NCBI GenBank assembly: GCA_030427595.1
Contig: JAUIBX010000012.1
Span: 1-36,088, forward strand
Reading direction: 5' to 3'
Origin: Bacteriovoracia bacterium
GTDB taxonomy: Bacteria > Bdellovibrionota > Bacteriovoracia > Bacteriovoracales > Bacteriovoracaceae
DNA: 36,088 nucleotides
The notes under the pieces were generated by a model. That model saw only the letters and a program-made list of their open reading frames with translations, ran no database searches and was not told where the DNA came from. Position numbers and translations under genes: made by a program. Shown one piece after another: positions 1 through 7,702 of this stretch (position 1 is the first letter of the stretch; each line of letters opens with the position of its first letter).

Positions 1-216
1 GAGTTGGCCAATGACCTCATCCTTATCGCCAAGAATAGCCCCACTGATAATCTTGAAAGGACCAATATTGTCCGCATTCGCTTTATTCATCCTCAAAAAC
101 AAGTCGATGCTATTACTGAGGGTAAATACTTGGTGAAGCTAAAAACATTAAGTGATAAGAAATTGATTGCTGAGCATTTAAAAGTGACTGTTCAAGTTCA
201 AGAATCAACGCCCTAA
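1..216 (+). CDS. C-terminal end of an unidentified protein (cut by window start)
   Basis: The frame is open from the first base and ends at TAA 214-216, so this is most likely the tail of a longer gene; a TTG at 4 could in principle start it, but no ribosome-binding site is visible. About 71 residues are seen. They are polar and predicted to be rich in beta strand (for example NIVRIRFIHPQ and GKYLVKLKTL), with no Cys or Trp and no membrane segment. I do not recognise the family. It converges with the pseudouridine synthase gene, and the two stop codons overlap by four bases (213-216), leaving no room for an intergenic terminator. Confidence 0.55.
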   Translation, partial: ELANDLILIAKNSPTDNLERTNIVRIRFIHPQKQVDAITEGKYLVKLKTLSDKKLIAEHLKVTVQVQESTP

Positions 217-1028
217 ACTTTTTTCAAAAAAGAGTCATCTTCAAAAGTCCCTTTCTCTGTTTCATAGCGAAAGCAGTGGAGACCAAAGAGGTTACTCGCC
301 TGACCACCATAGAGCACATCACCCACAATAGGGTAACCACTCAATGCCAGCTGTACTCTAATTTGATGGCGTAAACCTTCATTGAGTTGAACTTCAAGAA
401 GACTCATATTACTTTCAAGTTGATACTCACTTTTAAGAACTTTGAGATGGGCGTCTCTTCCCTTGTCACTTTCTTTGATGACTTTTCCCGTTGTTGTCAG
501 TTGGTGATGAAGTTCCTTAGGACCTCGATACTCTCCCTCCACCAAAGCATGATAGACCTTCTTCCTAAAAAAGCTACCAGAGCGGACCTCCTTAAGAAGA
601 GACTCATCCTTCGTTAAAAGGATGAGACCTGAAGTTTCATAGTCGAGGCGGTAGAGAAGTCCACGATCCATCTTGTCCTTATTCACGTTAAGAAAAGAGA
701 AATATTGACTCTCCCTTAAGAAACTAAGGAGGTTGTCGTTCTCTCCATAATGAAGAGGGTGACAATGAACCCCCGAAGGCTTAGAGAGTGCAAGTATATC
801 ACCCTCTTCTTTCAGAATGACTGGTCTTTCATGGTGAGGACTATACTTGGGATAAATGTCTCCCCTATTGAGAAGGCTTGCCGGTAAAGAAACTTCTCCC
901 TTATGAGAAATAACTCTTTCGAGGGTCTTCTTGGCCACTTCACTCTTTTTTAGACTCTGTCGGGAATGACCAAGCTGAAGCAAGATCTCTTTTAAGGGAA
1001 GGTCATCACCAAGCCAGCAAAAGCTCAT
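213..1028 (-). CDS. RluA-family RNA pseudouridine synthase
   Basis: A 271-residue protein that should isomerise uridine to pseudouridine in rRNA or tRNA. The sequence shows the RluA-family core: ILALSKPSGVHCHP around residues 78-91, the catalytic loop YRLDYETSGLILL with the presumed catalytic Asp at 129, and the C-terminal GLRHQIRVQLALSGYPIVGD block. The usual HRLD reads YRLD here, a substitution tolerated in several subfamilies. The first 60 residues are polar and may hold a reduced RNA-binding segment, but I cannot show a full S4 domain. The target nucleotide cannot be told from sequence. It lies 9 bases downstream of motB on the same strand, so it may be read from the motAB transcript. Confidence 0.88.
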   Translation of the reverse strand: MSFCWLGDDLPLKEILLQLGHSRQSLKKSEVAKKTLERVISHKGEVSLPASLLNRGDIYPKYSPHHERPVILKEEGDILALSKPSGVHCHPLHYGENDNLLSFLRESQYFSFLNVNKDKMDRGLLYRLDYETSGLILLTKDESLLKEVRSGSFFRKKVYHALVEGEYRGPKELHHQLTTTGKVIKESDKGRDAHLKVLKSEYQLESNMSLLEVQLNEGLRHQIRVQLALSGYPIVGDVLYGGQASNLFGLHCFRYETEKGTFEDDSFLKKV

Positions 1029-1037
1029 GATGACCTC

Positions 1038-1895
1038 TTAGCGTGACTCAACTTTATGACCCGGTGTTGTGATATCCCGTTTACGAATCACAAACTCCAC
1101 TCGTCTATTGAGATCCTGACGATCAGGTTTCTGCTCAGTGAGCTTATCCGGGCGGGTGTCTCCATAGAATGTCGTCGTTACCTGCTCTGGTCTTACCCCT
1201 CTTTTGATCAAACTGCGTGCAACGGCTGCGGCCCGAGAAGCGGAAAGCTCAAAAGCATCACGAGAGCCATCACTACTCACTTCACCACGACTTGAATGAC
1301 CAAGAACATAAACAGTCCAATTGGTATCAGAGAGCATTTTTACAAGGCGAGCGTAAACTTCAACATTCACACCATTTTGAATGGGAACAATGCTACCTTC
1401 TTTAAAGAAGACCTTATCCTTCACCATGACCTTAATACCTTCGGCCATCTCATAGACATGAACATTGTCGGCGAGTTCGTACTGGGAAAGATCAGACTTA
1501 ACCTCTCTGAGAGTTTCATCAGAATTTCTATTTACTTCTTGTTTATCAAGGATTCCTTCCATTGTGAGGAAGTCGATAGGGAAAGGTTTAATAGGGTCTT
1601 GAGATTCAAGCATCGTAGGTGAATTGTCGGGAGATTTACCACGCTCAATCACTTCACCATGCTTAAGAACGTTACCGCCGAAAGCATTTCTGATTGAACC
1701 AAGAGCTGCTTCATATTTAGCGGACTCTGTTTTAGCAAAAGAGAGAAGAAGCACAAAGAATGTCAAAAGAAGGGTCACCAGATCGGAGAATGTCGCCATC
1801 CACCCCGGCAACCCCGGGACGCATTCTGGACATTTTACTGGTGCGTCAGTGGCTTCGCCACCACCACCACCGCCGGCATCTGCTTCATCTGCCAT
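1038..1895 (-). CDS. motB: Flagellar motor stator protein MotB
   Basis: MotB anchors the stator to peptidoglycan and forms the ion channel with MotA. The 285-residue protein has a short Gly-rich N-terminus, a CPEC motif (residues 22-25), one membrane helix (MATFSDLVTLLLTFFVLLLS) with Asp38 at the place of the essential channel Asp of MotB, a plug/linker, and a C-terminal OmpA-like peptidoglycan-binding domain (VYVLGHSSRGEVSS, ELSASRAAAVARSLIKRG, NRRVEFVIRK). The start is supported by AGAGGA seven bases upstream of ATG. It follows motA by 43 bases. A CPxC pair just before the membrane helix occurs in MotB-like proteins of delta-proteobacterial type; its role is not known to me. Whether it uses protons or sodium is not decidable here. 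Confidence 0.93.
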   Translation of the reverse strand: MADEADAGGGGGGEATDAPVKCPECVPGLPGWMATFSDLVTLLLTFFVLLLSFAKTESAKYEAALGSIRNAFGGNVLKHGEVIERGKSPDNSPTMLESQDPIKPFPIDFLTMEGILDKQEVNRNSDETLREVKSDLSQYELADNVHVYEMAEGIKVMVKDKVFFKEGSIVPIQNGVNVEVYARLVKMLSDTNWTVYVLGHSSRGEVSSDGSRDAFELSASRAAAVARSLIKRGVRPEQVTTTFYGDTRPDKLTEQKPDRQDLNRRVEFVIRKRDITTPGHKVESR

Positions 1896-1938
1896 AGTTC
1901 CATCCTCTCGTTGTTATTATACTTATCACTTATTTTTA

Positions 1939-2709
1939 TTATTCTTCACCACCGCCATCATCGACTTCACGCTGAGCTGGTGGAAGGAAGCTATTGAGCT
2001 TTTCTTTAATAAGTCGTGGGTTTTCACCGGCAACGATACCTAAGGTACCCGCGATAACAATACTCATCTTAGTTATTTCAGCTTTTGAACGAACCGCAAG
2101 CTTATTTTTGAGCGGGTTACAAATAGCGTTGGCAATAACCGCTCCATAGAATGTCGTCAAAAGGGCAACCGCCATCGCAGGACCAATTGCGGCCTGATCA
2201 GAAAGGTTCCCAAGCATGATCACCAGACCAATAAGAGTCCCAATCATTCCGAAGGCAGGACCGTCTTCGGCCATCCCTGCGAAAATATCGGCACCTACTT
2301 TATGGCGTTCTTCCATAGCATCAATTTCAAGTTGAAGAATGGAGCTAATGACTTCGGGCGGACGGTTGTCAGCAGCGAGAGTCATGGCCTTCTTCATAAA
2401 AGGGTCATCAATGGGCTGTTTTTCAAGGGCGAAAAACGATTCTCTCCTTGCGGTTTCAGCAAGCTGGCCAATCTCTTCAATGGTTTCTTTTGGGTCCGCT
2501 GGAGTGAAGAAAAGCCCCTTCATCCCAACGCCGACAATATTTTTGACGACTTCCATGGGCCACTTAACAAAAGTGGCTCCAATCATCCCGAAGATCACAA
2601 CGATGACCGAGGGAATGTCGATAAATGCAACAATGTCTCCACCAACTAAGATTGATCCAATGATAGCCCCGAAGGCGAGTACCAAACCAATTATCGTAGC
2701 GATATCCAT
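1939..2709 (-). CDS. motA: Flagellar motor stator protein MotA
   Basis: MotA is the inner-membrane stator subunit that converts ion flow into torque on FliG. The 256-residue protein shows four hydrophobic segments: an N-terminal pair (DIATIIGLVLAFGAIIGSIL and IPSVIVVIFGMIGATFV), and the conserved third and fourth helices around GPAFGMIGTLIGLVIML and PAMAVALLTTFYGAVIANAI, followed by the typical NPLKNKL. Between helices two and three lies a charged cytoplasmic domain (AETARRESFFALE). Length is normal for the family. AAGGAAG five bases before ATG supports the start. It is first in a motA-motB unit. The C-terminus ends in a Gly/Glu run. The 227-base gap upstream should hold its promoter, but I find no convincing sigma-28 or sigma-70 match. 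Confidence 0.95.
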   Translation of the reverse strand: MDIATIIGLVLAFGAIIGSILVGGDIVAFIDIPSVIVVIFGMIGATFVKWPMEVVKNIVGVGMKGLFFTPADPKETIEEIGQLAETARRESFFALEKQPIDDPFMKKAMTLAADNRPPEVISSILQLEIDAMEERHKVGADIFAGMAEDGPAFGMIGTLIGLVIMLGNLSDQAAIGPAMAVALLTTFYGAVIANAICNPLKNKLAVRSKAEITKMSIVIAGTLGIVAGENPRLIKEKLNSFLPPAQREVDDGGGEE

Positions 2710-2936
2710 AACATCTTCCTTGAACGGTTGAATTCTTTTTCTATATTTCTAGAATCGGAGGTTTAGCGAGGAACCTTGTGGATAAGGTCTTGAGATTGCG
2801 ACGAAGGGTAAAAGTTGCCGGGCCTTTTAGAGAAATCCCCCCTTTCATATTTAAAATAGAGTTTCCCCTAAGCTTCCATCCTCATTTCAATCGAGTAAGT
2901 TGACCGAAGTTATTAATCAACTAATTTGGAGGTTGC

Positions 2937-3875
2937 TTGAATACTCTTAATACTTTTGTCCTATATCCCTTACTTTTAATCGCCTTCTTAACCTCTTGTG
3001 GTAACCCCAACACCACGGCACCTAACGACGCCCAAGAAGCTGGTCCAACTGTTAGTCCAGAGGATGTGAGAAGCCTCAAGATAGAAGAACTTAATAAGGA
3101 ACTCACCATCACCGGCAAGAGACTTGTTATCGATGAATTTGACATTCAAGGTCTTTATAAGAGACTTCATGGTAAGTCCGACCTAGAGAAGGTCACCTTT
3201 GATTGTGATGAGTTGGTCCTAAGCCGCAGTCTCTCACTACCAGGAACAGACGTTGAAATCACTGCTAAAAAGATGAGAACTCTTAGAGAGGGCCAACTTA
3301 TCTTAACTCCCCTTCCCTATAAAGAAGCCGCCAAAACTCTACAAGATGGACTTCATGGAAAACCAGGTAGGACTCTCACACTCAGGCTAGAAGAAGCGAA
3401 GTTTCATCACACTTCAAAACCTATCTTTGTGGTCACTGGAGGTAATGGTCAGCAAGCTGGTGCAGGACTAAACGGAGAGGATGGATTAAGTGTTCATCAC
3501 AAGAATGGTATTATCGCCGCCTATTCTTTTTCACGTGGGGAACCAAGACTGATCTCAGGAGGCCGCATTGAGCCGACAGCAGGTAGCAAACCTCAACTGC
3601 CAGGAAAGCCGGGTGAGCCTGGTCATGGCGGTGTTATTAAAACAAATCTCATCCTCAATGAAAGTGTCTACAATCTTTCAGGTGGTCTCCCGGGCCTTGC
3701 AGCAGATGATGTTTATTCAGGAAAGCCAGGCGCTCCAAATCCCTATCATATCGTAGAGGACGGTCAGAAGTTCACTCAAAGCTTGCCTGAGCAAACTCTT
3801 TACTACGCGCCAAAGGCACAAAGAGAAAAGGGTGAAGAGGGTCGGTTGATTTACTTGGAAGAAGGTGAGCAATAA
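2937..3875 (+). CDS. Putative lipoprotein with collagen-like Gly/Pro stretches
   Basis: A 312-residue protein of unknown function. A TTG start is chosen because GGAGG (2928-2932) lies four bases upstream and it gives a complete lipoprotein signal: a hydrophobic run ending in the lipobox LTSC (Cys about residue 21). No ATG would preserve the signal. The middle shows repeated Gly motifs, including GGNGQQAGAGLNGEDG, GKPGEPGHGG and GKPGAPNP, which resemble short collagen-like turns. The region before that (DVEITAKKMRTL, LTLRLEEAKF) looks like beta-helix or stacked-strand sequence. It should be attached to the inner or outer membrane. It is monocistronic: motA diverges from it on the left, and a shared terminator lies on the right. 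Family assignment is not possible by eye. Confidence 0.82.
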   Translation: MNTLNTFVLYPLLLIAFLTSCGNPNTTAPNDAQEAGPTVSPEDVRSLKIEELNKELTITGKRLVIDEFDIQGLYKRLHGKSDLEKVTFDCDELVLSRSLSLPGTDVEITAKKMRTLREGQLILTPLPYKEAAKTLQDGLHGKPGRTLTLRLEEAKFHHTSKPIFVVTGGNGQQAGAGLNGEDGLSVHHKNGIIAAYSFSRGEPRLISGGRIEPTAGSKPQLPGKPGEPGHGGVIKTNLILNESVYNLSGGLPGLAADDVYSGKPGAPNPYHIVEDGQKFTQSLPEQTLYYAPKAQREKGEEGRLIYLEEGEQ

Positions 3876-3909
3876 AAAAACCCTGCTAGACCTTTTGGGT
3901 TTAGCAGGG
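3874..3909. terminator. Bidirectional rho-independent terminator
   Basis: A 12-bp stem, CCCTGCTAGACC (3881-3892) with GGTTTAGCAGGG (3898-3909), one G-U pair and a 5-base loop. Seven A residues at 3874-3880 give a U-tract when read on the minus strand, so it is strongest for the 69-residue gene. It also lies directly after the stop of the plus-strand lipoprotein gene, where the downstream tract (CTCTTAAATTT) is weaker. Confidence 0.85.
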
Positions 3910-3955
3910 CTCTTAAATTTCCATAGTCCATCCTGACAGTGGAAAGCTTAATCCT

Positions 3956-4165
3956 TTACTTTGTCTCCTTAAGAGTAGATTCCAGATAACTGGCCATGCT
4001 CTTACGAAGAACTTCCATCGAAAGCTGATCCTCATTAACGAGAAGTTCAGACTTGATGAAATCAACAGGAAAACCTGTCATCTCAGATAGGGACGATAAT
4101 GGTACTGATTGAGTCTCGCCTAGGTCCGCCTCTGGACCTTGAGCAACCAAATTAGTCGCCTTCAT
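3956..4165 (-). CDS. Small 69-residue cytoplasmic protein, function unknown
   Basis: A short gene with strong expression signals: AAGGAG upstream of the ATG, a good sigma-70 promoter (4277-4306), about 105 bases of leader, and a strong terminator directly downstream. The product is acidic, has no signal peptide, membrane segment or Cys, and looks helical in its second half (SLSEMTGFPVDFIKSELLVN, then SMEVLRKSMASYLESTLKE). The segment LSSLSEMTGFPVDFIKSEL could form a small helix-turn-helix-like or adaptor domain, but that is a guess. I do not recognise a family. The dedicated promoter and terminator argue that it is a real, independently expressed gene. Confidence 0.75.
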   Translation of the reverse strand: MKATNLVAQGPEADLGETQSVPLSSLSEMTGFPVDFIKSELLVNEDQLSMEVLRKSMASYLESTLKETK

Positions 4166-4200
4166 TTCACACTCCTTTGTGTAACTCTCCCTAGGTCCAT
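4162..4200 (-). other. Possible 12-codon upstream ORF in the leader of the 69-residue gene
   Basis: Reading from ATG at 4200 gives MDLGRVTQRSVK and a TGA at 4164-4162 that overlaps the ATG of the next gene as ATGA. Such an overlap would couple translation of the two. A weak AAGAG lies upstream. It could be a leader peptide or chance; the only support is the overlap and the frame. Confidence 0.2.
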
Positions 4201-4276
4201 ATTCTGTCTCTTATCCTTTCATCCTTAAAAGGTCGTCATGGATGCCTAGAGTGCACATATCCTTGCGCTTTTAAAA

Positions 4277-4306
4277 AGCATATCTAGGACAAAATTTCTA
4301 TGTCAA
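4277..4306 (-). promoter_or_regulatory. Sigma-70-type promoter of the 69-residue gene
   Basis: On the minus strand a perfect -35 TTGACA (4306-4301) and a -10 TATGCT (4282-4277) are separated by 18 bases. Transcription would start near 4270, giving about 105 bases of leader before the ATG at 4165. It lies between the pabB stop and the small gene, so it separates the small gene from the dnaB-pabB unit. Confidence 0.65.
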
Positions 4307-4378
4307 CAAAATCAAGGGGGTCAGAGGTGTTTGTAAGAAGATTTTAGAAGTGTAAGTAACTGATTTTATTAAATTAGT

Positions 4379-5608
4379 TTAGTTTAAGGACAATGTAAGA
4401 AGGGAATTGAAGGACAAAAATTTGTTGTCCATTTCCTGATACTCATCTGTAAGATCGCTCTCCCACGTGATTCCACCGCCTGCATGATAGGTCAAACTCC
4501 CCTGAGAAAGGTCACCTTTTGCTGCCCGAATATTAATCGTACCGATTAGGCTATGGTCATAGGCCATCAGGGTTGAGCCACAGTAAAAGCCTCTTGGAGT
4601 TGTTTCGAGATCGTCGATAATTTCCATCACACGAATCTTAGGCGCACCAGTGATAGAGCCTCCGGGAAAGAGTGACTTCACAATTTTAAGAAAGGACGTC
4701 TCTTTAGCGAGCTCAACTCTTAAATGGGAATAGCTATGAATAAGACCGTGAACAACTAGCGGTGCCTTCTTTTCCACAATCTTAACAATAGGTTTCTCTA
4801 TACGGTTGAGATCATTTCTAATGAGGTCAGTAATCATATAGAGTTCTGATTCATTTTTTTCACTTTCATCTAAGAGCTGCCACTTTTCTTTGACTTCAAG
4901 ACTGTCACCTTTTTCTAAAAGAAGTGTGCCCTTAATAGGTCTCGATTCTAGCGATGTTGAATGCTCTCCCTTTTTCTTCCATTCAAAGAGGCATTCTGGA
5001 GTATTAGTAATATAGTATTCAGGGCCTAAGACCGTGAGATGGGCAAACTCCCCCACACTCTTTGACCTCGACCATAAACGCTTCACAAGAGAGCTTAAGC
5101 CACCTTGTAAGAGCTTCCCCTTGAAAGGGAAGGTTAAGTTGTATTGATAACAATCCCCTCTCCTAAGGTACTCTTTGCCACTCTCAAAAGCTCTTTGATA
5201 ATCCTTAAAGCTGGGCTTTTCCCATGAAACCTCAAGTTCCTCATCAGATAAAAGGGCAGGATCAAAAGGGGTTTCCTCTTGGTAGTCCACCACAACCGCT
5301 AGCACCTGGTCTGGGTGAAATCGAGGTTTCTCTTTCTTTTCGGTCTTATTCCAATAATGACCGACTTCATAGAAGAGATGAATAAGCCACTTGTCTTCTT
5401 TTATCAGACCTTCAAAATGATTTTGGTCGAGAAGATCCTCTAGGTAACAGAGACCATCACAAATTATCTCTTGATTACTAAGGAGATCCACAACTTTGTG
5501 AGAGTACACTTTGATCACTCGTTTGGGGTGAGTCAGTAAAGCGAAGTTACCTCGCCTGTGGACAAGACTCCAAAAAGGACTAGATGGAAGGGAATTAATC
5601 TCGCTCAT
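4379..5608 (-). CDS. pabB: Aminodeoxychorismate synthase component I (PabB-type chorismate-binding enzyme)
   Basis: Converts chorismate plus ammonia to 4-amino-4-deoxychorismate for p-aminobenzoate and folate. The 409-residue protein carries the chorismate-binding domain: RPIKGT (the Lys is typical of PabB, where TrpE has PIAGT), ITDLIRNDLNRIEKP, PGGSITGAPKIRVMEIIDDLE, and the end block YHAGGGITWESDLTDEYQEM. The N-terminal part is more divergent. I start it at the ATG at 5608 (MSEINSLPSS); the frame is open to 5701, but that would overlap dnaB by over 100 bases, whereas 5608 overlaps by 14. No good ribosome-binding site is seen, so coupling to dnaB translation is likely. No pabA (glutaminase) or pabC (lyase) partner is next to it. 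No clear terminator follows. Confidence 0.9.
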   Translation of the reverse strand: MSEINSLPSSPFWSLVHRRGNFALLTHPKRVIKVYSHKVVDLLSNQEIICDGLCYLEDLLDQNHFEGLIKEDKWLIHLFYEVGHYWNKTEKKEKPRFHPDQVLAVVVDYQEETPFDPALLSDEELEVSWEKPSFKDYQRAFESGKEYLRRGDCYQYNLTFPFKGKLLQGGLSSLVKRLWSRSKSVGEFAHLTVLGPEYYITNTPECLFEWKKKGEHSTSLESRPIKGTLLLEKGDSLEVKEKWQLLDESEKNESELYMITDLIRNDLNRIEKPIVKIVEKKAPLVVHGLIHSYSHLRVELAKETSFLKIVKSLFPGGSITGAPKIRVMEIIDDLETTPRGFYCGSTLMAYDHSLIGTINIRAAKGDLSQGSLTYHAGGGITWESDLTDEYQEMDNKFLSFNSLLTLSLN

Positions 5609-6977
5609 TGTCCGAGAAGGAGAGATTTTCAAAACTGGTGTAAGCACCAACCCACGCCAGCTTGGCCGTTCCCGTTTCACCACCACGGTTTTTACCGACA
5701 ATCACTTCGGCAACCCCCTGGTCTTTAGTATCAGGATTATAAACCTCATCACGATAAACAAACATCACGATGTCGGCATCCTGCTCAATCGCACCAGATT
5801 CACGAAGGTCAGCAGTTGTAGGACGTTTATTTGGTCTCGCCTCTACTCCACGGTTTAGCTGAGACAGTGCGATCACGGGACACTCAAGTTCTTTCGCAAG
5901 AGTTTTAAGTCCACGAGACATTTCTGAAATCTGCTGTTCACGAGAAATCGTTTTATTATGCGGATTCATTAGCTGAAGGTAGTCAATAATAATGAGACCT
6001 AGACCATGCTCGGCCTGAATCTTACGACATTGTGACTGGACATCAAGCACAGTCGTTTCACCATTATCATTGATAAAGATAGGGAAGCTTGAAAGGTCTT
6101 TAACGGCCTGACCAATATTGCGAAGGTCAGTATCAAGGAAGTTCTTCGTTCTTAAGCGCTTAGAATCAACCTTGGCCTTGGAGCTCAAGAGCCTCATGGA
6201 AAGTTCTTTATCAAGCATCTCCAGCGAGAAGATGGCAACAGGCTTCTTATGAAGTTCACAGACATTATTTGCAATATTCAAGGCCAATGAGGTTTTCCCC
6301 ATCGCTGGACGAGCAGCGAGAATAATAAGCTGCCCAGGTTGCATACCAAGAAGTAAGCTATCAAGTTTTGGGTAACCAGAACTTAAGCCCTGAATCTCTC
6401 CAGGGTTTCTCGACATATCTTCAAGCTCTTTAAGGTTTTCTCTCAAACAGCTATTTAGTTTTTGCATTTTTCCAGACTTGGCGTCATTGGTGAGCTTAAA
6501 AAAGCTCGCCTCAACTTCCTGGATGAAATCTTCGGCCTTCCCTTGAAAGCCAAGACCCCTTTCTGACACGCGCATTGCTGTGCGAACAATTTCTCTTAAA
6601 GACGCTTTATCTTTAACTGTTTTAGCGTAGTGATAAATATTAGCAGCAGAAGCTTGATCTTCAACAAGCTCCGTAATGGCAGTGGTTCCGCCAATTTCTT
6701 CCAGCTTTCCGAGTTCATTGAGTTTGGAACTTACGGTGACGTAGTCGACCGGGTTATTGTCCATGGCCATGTCACGAATGGCCTCGAAAATAACGCCATA
6801 CTTCGGGTGATAGAAGTCAGCACCTTGAAGTTTGAGGTCAGAAATATCATCAAAGGATTGACCATCAATAATAAGACAGCCAAGGAGAGAGCGCTCTGCG
6901 AGGAGGTCATGGGGAAGTTCACGATTACCCTTAGAAGGTGTGGATTCTCTGGGCGTGCCTTCACTCATGATGTCCAT
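5595..6977 (-). CDS. dnaB: Replicative DNA helicase DnaB
   Basis: The hexameric helicase that unwinds DNA at the replication fork. The 460-residue protein has the N-terminal domain (LPHDLLAERSLLGCLIIDG, about 21-120), then the RecA-like domain with Walker A at 221-230 (AARPAMGKTS), Walker B IIIDYLQLM, and the conserved SREQQISEMSRGLKTLAKEL, VIALSQLNRGVEAR and DLRESGAIEQDADIVMFVYR blocks. Length is normal and no intein is present. The start at 6977 is supported by GGAG nine bases upstream; a second ATG three codons later is less well placed. It follows the S6-S18/DUF2232/L9 genes, as in many bacteria, but a strong terminator (7021-7040) separates it from rplI. Confidence 0.97.
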   Translation of the reverse strand: MDIMSEGTPRESTPSKGNRELPHDLLAERSLLGCLIIDGQSFDDISDLKLQGADFYHPKYGVIFEAIRDMAMDNNPVDYVTVSSKLNELGKLEEIGGTTAITELVEDQASAANIYHYAKTVKDKASLREIVRTAMRVSERGLGFQGKAEDFIQEVEASFFKLTNDAKSGKMQKLNSCLRENLKELEDMSRNPGEIQGLSSGYPKLDSLLLGMQPGQLIILAARPAMGKTSLALNIANNVCELHKKPVAIFSLEMLDKELSMRLLSSKAKVDSKRLRTKNFLDTDLRNIGQAVKDLSSFPIFINDNGETTVLDVQSQCRKIQAEHGLGLIIIDYLQLMNPHNKTISREQQISEMSRGLKTLAKELECPVIALSQLNRGVEARPNKRPTTADLRESGAIEQDADIVMFVYRDEVYNPDTKDQGVAEVIVGKNRGGETGTAKLAWVGAYTSFENLSFSDNERD

Positions 6978-7010
6978 ATTGAGTCTCTCCTGTGTGTTGT
7001 TTTGTGATTT

Positions 7011-7040
7011 TAAATAAAAACGGCCCGCTTTAACGGGCCG
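7011..7040 (-). terminator. Rho-independent terminator after rplI
   Basis: A 7-bp GC stem, CGGCCCG (7021-7027) with CGGGCCG (7034-7040) and a 6-base loop. On the minus strand it is followed by TTTTTATTTA. It ends the S6-S18/DUF2232/L9 transcript, so dnaB depends on read-through or on a promoter in the short gap 6978-7010. Confidence 0.88.
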
Positions 7041-7069
7041 CTCTTTAGTGCGCCTATAGAGGCATTTTA

Positions 7070-7702
7070 TTAGCTTCTAAGAAGTTCGTCAGCTTCTTTA
7101 GCGAGTTTCTGCTCGTCAGTAAGAGGCTGATTTTCTTTGGCTTCGCCATTTTCTTCAGTGGCTTCACCAGCTTCTGCTTTCGCTGCGTCAGCTTCAGCTT
7201 TTGCCTTTTTCTTCTTGGCAGCTGCTTCAGCTTTCTTCTTAAGCTCTTCAGCTTGCTTAGGGTCCATTTCAACTTTAACAGTGAACTCAGACTCAACACC
7301 AGAGAAAAGCTTAGCTTTTACGTTGTAAGATCCAACAGCTTTGATTGGGTTATCAACGGTGAGAACACGTTTCTCAACATCAACACCTTTCTCAGCAAGA
7401 ATTTTAGAAAGTTCAGTCGTTGTTACAGTTCCGAAAAGACGGCCGTTTGATCCAACTTTCTTAATAAGCTCAATATTCATACCATTAAGCTTCTTCGCTG
7501 TAGCTTCAGCTGCTGCTTTTTCTTCAGCAACTCTCTTACCAAGCATTTTGTTATAGTGTTCCATCTGAGCTTTGTTTGACTCGTCAGCAAGCACCGCTTT
7601 GTTGTTGGGGATGAGGTAGTTTCTAGCGTGTCCAGCAGAAACATTAACAACTTCACCAACGTTACCTAGAGAGGCAACCTTTTCAGTTAATATAACTTTC
7701 AT
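7070..7702 (-). CDS. rplI: Ribosomal protein bL9 with long charged C-terminal tail
   Basis: L9 binds 23S rRNA at the base of the L1 stalk and helps hold the reading frame. The N-terminal domain is canonical (MKVILTEKVASLGNVGEVVNV, AGHARNYLIP), followed by the connecting helix and the C-terminal domain ending near residue 148 (SEFTVKVEMDP). The product has 210 residues against the usual roughly 150. The extra 60 residues are rich in Ala, Lys and Glu (KKKAEAAAKKKKAKAEADAA, then EEKxx-type acidic stretches), and the last 19 residues look like a separate short helix (LTDEQKLAKEADELLRS). AAGGAG before the ATG fixes the start. The start overlaps the DUF2232 stop by four bases (ATGA). The tail is in frame with no gap, so it is not an annotation artefact. 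Confidence 0.95.
   Translation of the reverse strand: MKVILTEKVASLGNVGEVVNVSAGHARNYLIPNNKAVLADESNKAQMEHYNKMLGKRVAEEKAAAEATAKKLNGMNIELIKKVGSNGRLFGTVTTTELSKILAEKGVDVEKRVLTVDNPIKAVGSYNVKAKLFSGVESEFTVKVEMDPKQAEELKKKAEAAAKKKKAKAEADAAKAEAGEATEENGEAKENQPLTDEQKLAKEADELLRS

Noticed and set aside
5608-5701. Longer start for pabB at 5701
   Set aside because: It would overlap dnaB by 107 bases and adds residues with no match to the PabB N-terminus.
7053-7300. Lys/Leu-rich ORFs overlapping the rplI tail
   Set aside because: They are frame shadows of the low-complexity L9 tail.
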